Shown: positions 8,461-17,864 of the stretch, one piece after another
Layout of the letters: every line of letters starts with the position of its first letter
Position numbering within the stretch: position 1 is the stretch's first letter
Assembly (NCBI GenBank): GCA_018654745.1
Contig: JABILA010000025.1
Span: 1-64,000 of the forward strand
Direction: 5' to 3'
DNA: 64,000 bases
DNA from: Alphaproteobacteria bacterium
Lineage (GTDB): Bacteria > Pseudomonadota > Alphaproteobacteria > UBA2966
Position numbers and translations under genes: made by a program
Notes under the pieces: model-generated
What the model saw: only the letters and a program-made list of their open reading frames with translations
Told to the model about the DNA's origin: nothing
Database searches by the model: none

Positions 8461-9180
8461 TCAGGCAGCCATAGCCTGATCCTCAACTGCCAGCCAGTTC
8501 CTCATCAAGTTATTGGTTTGATCCGCCTGCTCCATCGTTATCATGTGGGCTGCATCTTCAATTGTATGAAACACAGCACCTGGAATTGCGTTAGCCATTT
8601 TTCGCTGAACAGATGGACGCGTTACCATGTCCCGTTTTCCGGCCAGAACCAGTGTCGGACATGATATCTTCCCAAGTATATTTCGATAGTCTTTCCGATG
8701 GGTTGCGGCCAGTTGGTGCTGACAAAATGCCGCCTGACCAACTTCAAATGCCTGCTTTTCCATCAACTTCACAACTTCCCCGCCGCGACTATTCTTGACC
8801 ACAAACCGCGGTGCACTTTCGCGAATCATGGACAGGTATCCCATTCTTTCCGCGTCCTCCGTCATGACCACACGTCGTTTGGCGACTTGCTCGGTTTCCG
8901 CTTCACAGGTTGTGCTGAAGAGGCCTATTTGCAGCACACGATTCGGTGCCAGCCGATACATTTCAAAGCACAAATATCCACCCATAGAATGACCTGCAAC
9001 GGCAAACCTTGGGGGGGCATTTGCGAGTATCTCTTTTGCCATTTGTTCAAGGTCATCATAAGCCGGAAGAGGTGTCACCCAGCAATCAGCGATATCGGAC
9101 AAACCATTGACCTGGTCCTCCCACATCAGTCGTGTACTGACCAATCCCGGGATCAATAAAAGGGGGATTTTATTTGCCAT
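8461..9180 (-). CDS. Alpha/beta-fold hydrolase
   Basis: About 239 residues with a complete alpha/beta hydrolase layout: an oxyanion region LLLIPGLVSTRLMWEDQ near the start, the nucleophile elbow AGHSMGGYLCFEM (Ser), a late acid in LAGKRDMVTR and the catalytic His in DAAHMITMEQ. Such enzymes hydrolyse esters, lactones or thioesters, but the substrate is not predictable. Of several in-frame starts, the ATG at 9180 is favoured because GGAG lies nine bases upstream; the ATG at 9186 would be too close. It is downstream of, and on the same strand as, the probable selenoprotein gene, with 213 bp between them. Confidence 0.85.
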   Translation of the reverse strand: MANKIPLLLIPGLVSTRLMWEDQVNGLSDIADCWVTPLPAYDDLEQMAKEILANAPPRFAVAGHSMGGYLCFEMYRLAPNRVLQIGLFSTTCEAETEQVAKRRVVMTEDAERMGYLSMIRESAPRFVVKNSRGGEVVKLMEKQAFEVGQAAFCQHQLAATHRKDYRNILGKISCPTLVLAGKRDMVTRPSVQRKMANAIPGAVFHTIEDAAHMITMEQADQTNNLMRNWLAVEDQAMAA

Positions 9181-9393
9181 GATCATTTTCTCCAGAGTAA
9201 TCGCGCACTCATTGCGCATGCGTCTGGTTAATCATGCCGCTTCAGATAGAAAAATTCTATTAAAATTCGACCAATTTCAATTTGTCTGGTTGACAAGCGA
9301 ATGCGGGGTTGTATCGAAATCACCCCCCGCACCAGAAAAATCTGCGGAATTTGATATGTTTCCGGCTCACTATTGAGAACCAGCTAGTAGCCG

Positions 9394-10014
9394 TCAGCTA
9401 CGTGGCGTCGCACCTGCCTGGGTCAGTAATTGTTCGAGTGCTTCATATTGTTGGGCCCCCACAACACCATAGCCACCGGAGACAAATGTAGGTACGCCGG
9501 TAACGCCATAGGCTCTCGATTTATCCCAGTCCTTATCGACAGCGTCGCTGAAACTACGGCTTTTCAATACTTCGGCAGCCTGGTCGCGCGGCAATCCGGC
9601 AGCCTCGATTATTTCCAGAAGCGAATCGACATCAGCGAGATTTCTTCCATCGACAAAATAGGCTTTGTTCATGGCGTCATGGATTACATCACCATCATCC
9701 AGTGTCTCAGCCCATTTACCAAGTTCCTGGGCAAGACGGCTGTTGTAGGTATGAGTGCGTTGGCCATAGGCCAGGCCTTCCTCATCCATCAACCCCTTCA
9801 TCCGATTGAACATGGCCTCGAGATCCATGTCGCGACCGGCAAAGAGTTGTTCCAGAGATTGACCTTCCATAGGCGTCTCCGGATGCAAGGGAAAATGAAC
9901 CCACTGCACTTCGATATCAAAATTCCGCTTCAGTTTTTCTATACGCCCGGTACAGAGATAACACCACGGTCAAACGTAATCGGAAAAAATTTCCAGAATA
10001 ACAGGCTCTGACAT
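9394..10014 (-). CDS. DsbA/FrnE-family thiol oxidoreductase, probable selenoprotein (U-P-W-C)
   Basis: A thioredoxin-fold protein of the DsbA/FrnE group, about 206 residues. From the ATG at 10014, behind GGGGAG five bases upstream, the frame reads MSEPVILEIFSDYV-[TGA]-PWCYLCTGRIEKLKRNF and continues unbroken to 9394. The TGA is codon 15, exactly where the first Cys of the CPWC active site belongs; everything either side is typical (EIFSDYVCPWC, then VQWVHFPLHPETP and the cis-Pro loop GVTGVPTFVSGGYGVVGAQ). A hairpin after the TGA fits a SECIS element. Annotation from the GTG at 9909 would lose the active site. Alternatives are a nonsense mutation or a sequencing error. It has no signal peptide, so it is probably cytoplasmic. 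No selA, selB, selC or selD gene is in this window. Confidence 0.8.
9938..9956 (-). promoter_or_regulatory. Candidate bacterial SECIS hairpin
   Basis: Reading the coding strand after the TGA, a 7-bp stem TCTGTAC/GTATAGA (one G-U pair) closes a five-base loop CGGGC. The loop starts 21 nt after the TGA and has G at its second position. Bacterial SECIS elements need a short hairpin within the coding sequence right after UGA, with a G in the first two loop positions and the loop roughly 16-37 nt downstream. The fit is good; SelB binding is inferred. Confidence 0.65.
9970..9972 (-). other. In-frame TGA, probable selenocysteine codon
   Basis: Codon 15 of the FrnE-like gene, at the first position of the CxxC redox motif. 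Selenocysteine replaces exactly this kind of catalytic Cys in known bacterial thiol oxidoreductase selenoproteins, including DsbA-like ones. Confidence 0.75.
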
Positions 10015-10152
10015 CCCTGCTCCCCATTCAGTAAAGTATCATTTCACTTTCACAAGACAAGCGGCGCGGTGTGCGAACCACCCGCAAATCCTGAACAACA
10101 ATGACATGCTTGCCTGCTGGCAACAACCCGGTCGCAGCCATGATCTGATCAG

Positions 10153-11307
10153 CTAAACGTTATCTCCGGGCCGACGAGGAATGCGAACATCCCGGTGGAC
10201 ATAGACGCTGATCAGAAGACCAAAACCTATCAGGATCGTCATCATGGCTGTGCCGCCGTAAGAAACAAGCGGCAGAGGGACACCGACTACCGGCACAAGG
10301 CCTGTGACCATGGCGATGTTGATGAAGACATACAGGAAAAACGTCACTGTTATGCCCATCGCAACCAGGCGACCAAAATGATTGCGTGAACGCAAGGCGA
10401 TAGCGATGCCATAGGTAATGATCACAACATACAGACCAAGCAAGACCAAACCGCCGGTCAAGCCAAATTCTTCAGCCAGAGAAGTGAAAATAAAATCGGT
10501 TTGTTTCTCAGGTAAAAAATTCAAATAACTCTGGGTGCCCTGCATATATCCCCGGCCTGCCAAACCGCCAGAACCAAGGGCGATCTTGGACTGCAAAATA
10601 TGATATCCAGCGCCCAATGGATCACGTTCCGGATTAAGGAATGTAAGAATTCTGGCTTTCTGATATGTGTGCAAATAGGACCAGGCAAAGGGCGTTGCAG
10701 CAGCAACAGCTGCAAAGACAAAGCCGAATATCCAGAGCCGAACCCCCGCCATCATGAATATTGCGCCCGATCCCATGACAATTAACAAGGCTGTTCCCAG
10801 GTCGGGCTGGCGCAGAACCAGTGCGACGGGTGCCAACATCATCAACAAAGGTGGTAGCAACCAACGAAAACGCTCCACCTCGTCCAGCGACAATCCGTGA
10901 AAATATCGGGCGAGAGCCAGGACCATCGCGATCTTCATGACTTCTGAAGGCTGCAACTGGAATACCCCGAGATCAACCCAGCGCTGGGCACCCATGCCAA
11001 CAGAACCAATAAATTCAACAGCGATCAGAAGCCCCAGGGCAATGGCGTAGATGACATAGGCATAGCGCATCCAGAACCGGACATCGACCAGAGCCACAAG
11101 AAACATCAGAACCAGACCCATGCCAAAGCGGGTCATTTGGCGTTTCACCCACGGATCCATGCTACCGCCTGCAACGGAATACAGCATGCCAAATCCAATC
11201 GCTGCAGTCGCCGAAATAAGCAACACAAGTATCCAGTTTATGTTCCAGATTTTCTGACCGAGTGTTAACTGAACGTCTGTCAATCCGGGGCCATCATGGA
11301 TCAGCAT
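10153..11307 (-). CDS. rodA: Rod-shape SEDS peptidoglycan glycosyltransferase RodA
   Basis: Polymerises lipid II glycan strands during lateral wall growth, together with PBP2. 384 residues with about ten membrane segments. Family marks are SVGMGAQRWVDLGVFQLQPSEVMK (with the WxxLG and QPSE motifs; the catalytic Asp region RQPDLGTALL follows), ALGSGGLAGRGYMQGTQ, the large extracellular loop LPEKQTDFIFTSLAEEFG, and PLPLVSYGGTAMM. It starts 15 bp after the PBP2 stop codon and closes the mreB-mreC-mreD-mrdA-rodA operon. No terminator is obvious after it. Confidence 0.97.
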   Translation of the reverse strand: MLIHDGPGLTDVQLTLGQKIWNINWILVLLISATAAIGFGMLYSVAGGSMDPWVKRQMTRFGMGLVLMFLVALVDVRFWMRYAYVIYAIALGLLIAVEFIGSVGMGAQRWVDLGVFQLQPSEVMKIAMVLALARYFHGLSLDEVERFRWLLPPLLMMLAPVALVLRQPDLGTALLIVMGSGAIFMMAGVRLWIFGFVFAAVAAATPFAWSYLHTYQKARILTFLNPERDPLGAGYHILQSKIALGSGGLAGRGYMQGTQSYLNFLPEKQTDFIFTSLAEEFGLTGGLVLLGLYVVIITYGIAIALRSRNHFGRLVAMGITVTFFLYVFINIAMVTGLVPVVGVPLPLVSYGGTAMMTILIGFGLLISVYVHRDVRIPRRPGDNV

Positions 11308-11322
11308 AAGTAGAAAACCATA

Positions 11323-13233
11323 TCAGCCCTCCTCTTTTTCCTTGCGCCGCACAGCGACTGTGCCGGTCGGTGGCGTGCGCGCAGGATCACGGTTTTGAGT
11401 AGCTGTCAGCACGTCCCTGGCAATCGGGGCAGCAACGGAAGAGCCCCCACCACCATGTTCAACGACGACAGCAATCGCGTAACGTGGTGCTTCAACCGGT
11501 GCGAAGGCGACAAACAACGCGTGATCACGCTCTTTCCACAATCGCTCCTTGTTCTTGAGGACGCGCGTGTCACGTTCATATTTGCTGATCCGTCTGACTT
11601 GCGCTGTACCGGATTTGCCTGCCATGGCCTTCGTCGGGTCTTTGATCCGTGCCCTGAAGGCCGTGCCGGTTGTTGAATTGGTAACACGCCGCATTCCTTC
11701 CAGAACGAGGGACAAAGCATGTTCGGACAAACCAAGAGATTTATTTTCTTCAATGTCCGCCGCTGGCTGGTCTCCTGATTCAGCGTCTGCCGTTTCTTCA
11801 GTTGCAGGTGAGTACATCAATCGCGGGCGAACACGTTTGCCGCCATTGGCTAATTGGGCAGTCATCATGGCCAGTTGTAGCGGTGTCGTCAGCAAATGCC
11901 CCTGTCCAATGCCAACGTTCAGGGTTTCCCCACCTTGCCAGGGTTCACCAATGGTTGCCAGTTTCCACTCTTTTGTGGGCACCAACCCGGAACGCTCTCC
12001 ACCAACACCGATACCAGTTGGCTCACCAAGCCCAAAGCGTTCTGCCATGGCTGCAATTCGGTTGATGCCTGTTTTCCTGGCAATTTCATAAAAATAGACA
12101 TCGCAGGAATGCTCAATGGCGCTGACCAAATTCTGCAACCCGTGCCCTTGTTTCTTCCAGCAGTGAAAAGTGTGATTGCCGAGCTTCACTTTGCCAGTGC
12201 AAAAAGTCTGGAAATCTTCTGTGATAACACCTGCTTCCAGGGCTGCCAGTGCGACGATCATCTTGAACGTAGACCCAGGAGGGTATTGGCCGCGCAGAGG
12301 TTTGTTTATCAACGGTTTTCGCGGATCTCCCAGCAACTCTTTCCATTCGTTGTGATCGATCCCGAGATTAAAGGAATTGGGATCAAACCCGGGGGTCGAA
12401 ACCATGGAAATAATATCACCGGTATGCACATCCATCACAACAACGGAACCGCTTTCTTCGCCCAGTCGGTCCATGACCATCATTTGCAATTCAGCGTCAA
12501 TGGTCAGGACAACGTCCTCACCGGGGTCTCCATCAATGCGATTTAACTGTTTGATCACCCGGCCCAGGGCATTGACTTCAATCTGGCTATTGCCGGCTGT
12601 GCCCCTGAGCACAGATTCTCGCGCGCGTTCAACGCCACTTTTTCCGATTCTAAAACCTGGCAACTCAAGCAACGGCTCCCCTGTCAATTCTTTTTCAGAG
12701 ACAACACCGACGTAGCCCACCAGGTGCGCAAAAGCACCGCCCAACGGATAGCTTCTCGACTCGCCGACATCCGGTTGAATGCCTGGTAAATCTGGTAAAT
12801 GAACATTAACCCTGCTGAATTCTTCCCACGCCAGATTTTCAAGAACCGTTACCGGCATGAATTTTCTGTTGCGCCGAATTTCTCGTTCAATCCTGCGGCG
12901 GTCATATTCATCAATTTCGACAAGCCGGGAAAGGGCATCCAGCGTTTCTGCAATACCTCCCTTGGCATGTTCAGGCACAAACAGGATACGAAAATTTTGT
13001 TGATTGTTTGCCAGTTCCACAGCCTGGCGATCAAGAATACGTCCACGTTTGGGCGGTAACAGGCGCATACTGATCCGGTTGTCATCTGCCATTGTGCGAT
13101 AATCATCGGCACGAATAACCTGAAGATAATATAGCCGCCCTGCCAGAACGGACATCAGCAGGCCCTGCATTCCACCTAGCAACGCTGCGCGTCGCGTGAA
13201 AGCTTTGTACCGACTGCGGGCAGGTTGCAACAT
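11323..13233 (-). CDS. mrdA: Penicillin-binding protein 2, transpeptidase
   Basis: Cross-links peptidoglycan of the side wall as partner of RodA, anchored in the inner membrane and periplasmic. 636 residues: a short cytoplasmic tail, a membrane anchor around MQGLLMSVLAGRLYYLQVI, a dimerisation/pedestal region (RLLPPKRGRILDR), and the transpeptidase domain with SxxK in PPGSTFKMIV, SCD in EHSCDVYFYE and KSGTAQV for the KTG box. Its start overlaps the mreD stop by one base (TGATG), indicating translational coupling. The C-terminal tail is basic and short. Confidence 0.97.
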   Translation of the reverse strand: MLQPARSRYKAFTRRAALLGGMQGLLMSVLAGRLYYLQVIRADDYRTMADDNRISMRLLPPKRGRILDRQAVELANNQQNFRILFVPEHAKGGIAETLDALSRLVEIDEYDRRRIEREIRRNRKFMPVTVLENLAWEEFSRVNVHLPDLPGIQPDVGESRSYPLGGAFAHLVGYVGVVSEKELTGEPLLELPGFRIGKSGVERARESVLRGTAGNSQIEVNALGRVIKQLNRIDGDPGEDVVLTIDAELQMMVMDRLGEESGSVVVMDVHTGDIISMVSTPGFDPNSFNLGIDHNEWKELLGDPRKPLINKPLRGQYPPGSTFKMIVALAALEAGVITEDFQTFCTGKVKLGNHTFHCWKKQGHGLQNLVSAIEHSCDVYFYEIARKTGINRIAAMAERFGLGEPTGIGVGGERSGLVPTKEWKLATIGEPWQGGETLNVGIGQGHLLTTPLQLAMMTAQLANGGKRVRPRLMYSPATEETADAESGDQPAADIEENKSLGLSEHALSLVLEGMRRVTNSTTGTAFRARIKDPTKAMAGKSGTAQVRRISKYERDTRVLKNKERLWKERDHALFVAFAPVEAPRYAIAVVVEHGGGGSSVAAPIARDVLTATQNRDPARTPPTGTVAVRRKEKEEG

Positions 13234-13748
13234 CAGACGGTCCGCAAGCCCCTGGCAGCGAACGAGAACAGGCGCGTGACCAGTGGATAAATGGCGATTG
13301 TCAGCATGCCCTGTACCAGAAATGCCCGACTATCGATCAAGGTCGTGAAATAGATACTGGCTGCGATCCATGCAAAAAGTATGGCGCCGACTGTTACGAG
13401 ACCAAAACCCCACCATTCAACCTGAAAAGATTTGCCCAGAAACACGCCACGTTGGGACACGCCGATGCCATGAACAAGAACAAGAACCAGCGCCAGTAAT
13501 CCGACCGGTCCACCTGTTAAAACGTCCTGCAACAATCCAGCCAGGAATACGACCACAGCCGGGATCAGATCAGGACGATATATGCTCCAGTAATAGACTG
13601 CCATCAAAGACAAAAAGGGCGTCACGTCCGAAAGATATGGCAGTCCCATGGGAACTGAGGCAACAAAGATACAAAGAAGCAGTGTCAATCCCGGGATTGT
13701 CGCCCTCAGGGTCTGGATCAGGAATACGCCGACAGGAACCTGGGTCAC
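13233..13748 (-). CDS. mreD: Rod shape-determining protein MreD
   Basis: Polytopic inner-membrane protein of 171 residues, mostly hydrophobic with about five to six segments; it joins MreC and the RodA-PBP2 synthase in the elongasome. Sequence conservation in this family is low, but YWSIYRPDLIPAVVVFLAGLL with DVLTGGPVGL is the recognisable block. It overlaps mreC by four bases (ATGA) and PBP2 by one, so the three are translated in a coupled way. Confidence 0.93.
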   Translation of the reverse strand: MTQVPVGVFLIQTLRATIPGLTLLLCIFVASVPMGLPYLSDVTPFLSLMAVYYWSIYRPDLIPAVVVFLAGLLQDVLTGGPVGLLALVLVLVHGIGVSQRGVFLGKSFQVEWWGFGLVTVGAILFAWIAASIYFTTLIDSRAFLVQGMLTIAIYPLVTRLFSFAARGLRTV

Positions 13749-14608
13749 TGTCTCGCTCCTTTCAGCCCCTCATCCGGCTGGGGAAAGTCATAGCGAATGA
13801 TCCTGACATATTCGAGCCTGTCATAATCCACAAACGGCTGAACTCGAAGCGTACCGTTTCTGGTGGATGAAACCACACCGACAGGTAATCCGGGCGGAAA
13901 TACACCACCATGACCGGACGTTACGACCCGGTCACCGGCAGACAACTTTGCAGCCGCCGCCAGAAAATTGAGGTGCATGGTATCGGAGTTGTCACCTTCC
14001 AGAACCGCACGGTAACGAGAGCCTTCAATAACAACAGGTACTCTTGAGTTTAAGTCGGTCAGCAACAAAATCCGCGAGGCGCGTCGGCCTGCTTCAATTA
14101 CACGCCCGGCCAATCCTCGTGAGGTGACCGCCGCCAAACCAGTTACCAGCCCATCTTTGGCCCCTGCGTTGACCAAAGCTGTCCGGATGAAAGGTCCGCC
14201 TGCATCGCCTATGACGCGGGCCGATACGAAATAGTTTTGAGGCTCGCTCCGGGCTGAAACCTGGGAGCGGAAAACAGCATTTTCCTGTTCAAGATTTTGC
14301 GCTACGTTATGCCACTGACGCAAACGCTCGTTTTCGTCACGCAGACGAATATTTTCGTCGCGCAAGAAAAACAGTTCCTTGATTTCGTCTACCGCACGGT
14401 TTGCGACGACAGCAGGCTGGGAGAGAACTTCAAGAACGGGCGTCGCAACTTCGAATATCACGCTTCGCAAGCGCTCTATTCCCAGATTTCCTGTCTTGCT
14501 GAGCACCAGCATCGTCAAGGCTGCGCCGATCAAAAGCACAAAGGCAAACCTCTGGACCATCCCCCGAAGAGGTGAAGCAACTCGTTCTATGCCACCGCCT
14601 GGCCTCAA
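13745..14608 (-). CDS. mreC: Rod shape-determining protein MreC
   Basis: Periplasmic scaffold that activates the PBP2-RodA complex. 287 residues: a single N-terminal membrane anchor (FAFVLLIGAALTMLVLS), a coiled-coil segment (about 70-100, FFLRDENIRLRDENERLRQ), and the beta-rich core with the conserved INAGAKDGL-type motif (here VNAGAKDGLVTGLAAV), LLTDLNSRVPVVIEGSR and SGHGGVFPPGLPVG. The start is a TTG at 14608, supported by GAGGAG eight bases upstream. The next gene upstream, mreB, is 30 bp away. Confidence 0.95.
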   Translation of the reverse strand: MRPGGGIERVASPLRGMVQRFAFVLLIGAALTMLVLSKTGNLGIERLRSVIFEVATPVLEVLSQPAVVANRAVDEIKELFFLRDENIRLRDENERLRQWHNVAQNLEQENAVFRSQVSARSEPQNYFVSARVIGDAGGPFIRTALVNAGAKDGLVTGLAAVTSRGLAGRVIEAGRRASRILLLTDLNSRVPVVIEGSRYRAVLEGDNSDTMHLNFLAAAAKLSAGDRVVTSGHGGVFPPGLPVGVVSSTRNGTLRVQPFVDYDRLEYVRIIRYDFPQPDEGLKGARQ

Positions 14609-14638
14609 GTTAATTACTCCTCAGTTCACTATAGAACG

Positions 14639-15688
<1,050 letters not shown>

Positions 15689-15721
15689 TTAGTTCCCCTG
15701 ATCCTAAGTTCAAATTCCAGG

Positions 15722-15750
15722 AAACGGGGGCCTGAACCCCCGCCCCGTTT
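15722..15750 (-). terminator. Probable leuA terminator
   Basis: Between the leuA stop and mreB the minus strand can fold as CGGGGG/CCCCCG (725-742) or, in competition, AAACGGGG/CCCCGTTT (722-729 with 743-750). Only three Ts follow directly, so termination may be partial and some transcripts could continue into mreB. Confidence 0.55.
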
Positions 15751-15761
15751 CGGTCAGACAA

Positions 15762-17345
15762 TCAGGCAGACAGCGCTGCTGGCGCTGTTTTTTCCCGCTT
15801 GACCATCAATTTATTCAAGGCATTGATATATGCCTTGGCTGAAGCCACTAATGTGTCGGTATCGGCACCGGCTCCGTTAACAGTTTTACCTTCTTCCGCC
15901 AGACGAACAGTAACATCCGCCTGGGCATCCGTTCCTTCGGTGACTGCATGGACCTGATACAATTGCAGCACAGCTGTATGCGGGAACAATGCTTTCAAGG
16001 CATTGAAAGTTGCATCAACAGGACCGTCGCCGGTGGCCTTGTTCTGAACTTCCTTGCCATCGACGTCCAGCACCAGATCTGCCGAGGCGGCAACGCTTGA
16101 TCCACAAACGATGTGCAGTGAGACGAACTTGATGTGATCGTTTCCGCGAATTTGATCGTCGACCAAAGCCACAATGTCTTCATCAAAGACGTCTTTTTTC
16201 TTATCAGCCAGATCCTTGAAGCGACGAAAAGCATCGTGCAAGGCGTTATCACCCAACTCGAAACCCATTTCCAGCAGTTTCTGGCGAAAGGCGTGGCGCC
16301 CGGAATGCTTGCCCATAACCAGTGAGGATTCTTTCAAACCCACTGACTCAGGCGTCATAATCTCATAAGTGCCAGCATGCTTCAGCATGCCATCCTGGTG
16401 GATACCCGCTTCATGGGCAAAGGCATTGGCACCAACGATGGCTTTGTTGTTCTGCACCGCAAAGCCGGTTACTTGCGAAACCATGCGTGACAGTTTGGTG
16501 ATATTGGTCGTGTCGATATTGGTATCGTAAGGCGCCAGATCATTTCGTGTCCGGATGGCCATAATGATCTCTTCCAGAGCCGCGTTTCCGGCACGCTCGC
16601 CCAGGCCATTGATCGTACATTCTATCTGACGCGCCCCGGCTTCTACACCGGCCAGTGAATTTGCGACGGCCAGGCCCAGGTCATTGTGACAGTGGGTGGA
16701 GAAAACAGCTTTGTGGGCATTTGGCACACGTTCCATCACCATACGGAACATATCTCGATGCTCATTTGGCAACGCATACCCAACGGTATCGGGGATGTTA
16801 ATCGTTGTCGCACCTGCCTTGATAGCGGCTTCAACTGTGCGGCACAGATAGTCGTGGTCGGTGCGTGTACCGTCTTCAGCGCTCCATTCCACATCATCGG
16901 TAAACTTGCGGGCATGAGTGACACTGTCGATTACAGCCTGCAAAACATCTTCCGGCGACATCTGCAACTTGTACTTCATGTGCAAATCACTGGTGGAGAT
17001 GAACGTATGGATACGTTTTCGCTTGGCCGGGGCCAACGCTTCAGCTGCTCGGTCGATATCAGCCAGGCCAGAGCGAGCCAGGCTGCAAACAATTGATTCG
17101 CCGATAATTTTTGAAACTTCGTTTACCGCTTCGAAGTCGCCGTTCGAAGCAATCGCAAATCCAGCTTCGATAATATCGACGCCCATGCCTTCCAGGGCTT
17201 CAGCAATGCGCAATTTTTCTTCCAGATTCATGGAAGCGCCAGGCGATTGTTCGCCGTCACGCAAAGTCGTATCAAAAACGACTACGCGATCGTTATTGTT
17301 GGTCGCTTTATCTGGTGAAGTTGTTTCTGTGTTATTCGTCGTCAT
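15762..17345 (-). CDS. leuA: 2-Isopropylmalate synthase
   Basis: First committed step of leucine synthesis: condenses 2-ketoisovalerate with acetyl-CoA. 527 residues: TIM-barrel catalytic domain with DTTLRDGEQSPGASM (about 25-39), the metal-binding HCHNDLG (around 219), and NGLGERAGNAALEE; then linker regions with ANAFAHEAGIHQDGMLK, and the C-terminal leucine-sensing domain from about 400 on. The length fits the long, leucine-feedback-controlled type. An AAGGA site sits eight bases before the ATG. It is preceded by a structured leader with a terminator-like hairpin, suggesting attenuation. ilvC and ilvBN lie a few kb upstream but are separate units. Confidence 0.97.
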   Translation of the reverse strand: MTTNNTETTSPDKATNNNDRVVVFDTTLRDGEQSPGASMNLEEKLRIAEALEGMGVDIIEAGFAIASNGDFEAVNEVSKIIGESIVCSLARSGLADIDRAAEALAPAKRKRIHTFISTSDLHMKYKLQMSPEDVLQAVIDSVTHARKFTDDVEWSAEDGTRTDHDYLCRTVEAAIKAGATTINIPDTVGYALPNEHRDMFRMVMERVPNAHKAVFSTHCHNDLGLAVANSLAGVEAGARQIECTINGLGERAGNAALEEIIMAIRTRNDLAPYDTNIDTTNITKLSRMVSQVTGFAVQNNKAIVGANAFAHEAGIHQDGMLKHAGTYEIMTPESVGLKESSLVMGKHSGRHAFRQKLLEMGFELGDNALHDAFRRFKDLADKKKDVFDEDIVALVDDQIRGNDHIKFVSLHIVCGSSVAASADLVLDVDGKEVQNKATGDGPVDATFNALKALFPHTAVLQLYQVHAVTEGTDAQADVTVRLAEEGKTVNGAGADTDTLVASAKAYINALNKLMVKREKTAPAALSA

Positions 17346-17374
17346 AATCTTGATCCTTCAAACTTTCCGAGGCA

Positions 17375-17393
17375 GGAACCGGTTTTCGGTTCC
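17375..17393 (-). promoter_or_regulatory. Hairpin just upstream of leuA
   Basis: The leader strand reads GGAACCG-AAAAC-CGGTTCC, a perfect 7-bp stem, about 30 bp before the leuA start. There is no T tract, so it is a structural element rather than a terminator; it might shield or pause near the ribosome binding site. Confidence 0.45.
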
Positions 17394-17410
17394 ATGCAAA
17401 TACAGGTGAT

Positions 17411-17456
17411 GCATTCCCCTGAACGACGACGACAAGGCGTCGGGTTCCGCTCAGGG
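17411..17456 (-). promoter_or_regulatory. Long GC-rich hairpin in leuA leader
   Basis: A 10-bp stem (CCCCTGAGCG with CGTTCAGGGG, one G-U) encloses a smaller CGACG/CGTCG hairpin. It is among the most stable folds in the leader and lies between the terminator-like hairpin and the gene. Confidence 0.45.
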
Positions 17457-17526
17457 GCAGGTAAGTCGAAGGAGAGCGCCTGCAAGCAGTCCGCTATCCG
17501 GGGTCCGGGTCAGGAGCTGAAGACGC

Positions 17527-17558
17527 AAAAAACCAACCGTCGTGCCTGAAGCACAACG
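17527..17558 (-). terminator. Terminator-like hairpin in the leuA leader (candidate attenuator)
   Basis: On the leuA strand CGTTGTGC-TTCAG-GCACGACG forms an 8-bp stem (one G-U), followed by GTTGG and six Ts. It lies about 180 bp upstream of leuA with no complete gene ending at it, the position of an attenuator. A second hairpin, GTCTG/CAGAC (17584-17604), precedes it by 25 bp and could be the pause or alternative structure. A leucine-rich leader peptide could not be identified with confidence; the best frame, from ATG 17614, has only scattered Leu codons. Confidence 0.55.
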
Positions 17559-17605
17559 CCCGATATTTTGTTGTTCAGTCCACGTCTGCATAAGATGCAC
17601 AGACC

Positions 17606-17864
17606 CTTTTCCATTCGTCCGGTTAATCACATTGGCCATTATTGGCAATGCAGTAACCAAAAAACACCTTAGATCAGCAAGTTGTCACGAATCGTCGCGG
17701 TTTAAGGTTAACAAGTGGTGAAAGTCTTGAAACTTTGCACCCACATCCCGCAACAAACACCGTAAATCTGCGTGTCTCATGTCGTTTTACGCCCTTTTAC
17801 CCTGTCAGGGCAACTTGTTTTGGGGCAGAAACAAGCGTTTTCACGTACAAATCTACGATATTGC
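17606..17864. promoter_or_regulatory. Non-coding stretch upstream of the leuA leader
   Basis: This stretch separates the DUF924 gene from the leuA leader and should hold the leuA promoter. A 7-bp hairpin CTTGTTT/AAACAAG at 17814-17835 and a small CCCTGTCAGGG palindrome just after it on the minus strand may end the DUF924 transcript. No gene or clear promoter could be named. Confidence 0.3.

Noticed and set aside
9302-9331. TGCGGGG/CCCCGCA inverted repeat as terminator of the FrnE-like gene
   Set aside because: The 7-bp stem has a large loop and is not followed by a T tract on the coding strand, so termination cannot be claimed.
9394-9909. Reading the FrnE-like gene from the GTG at 9909 as a complete short protein
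   Set aside because: This drops the first 35 residues including the whole active site, and no ribosome site precedes 9909, whereas a good one precedes the ATG at 10014.
17451-17660. 69-codon frame in the leuA leader as a leader peptide
   Set aside because: Starts with TTG without a ribosome site, runs through the terminator hairpin, and its Leu codons lie beyond it, unlike true leucine leader peptides.
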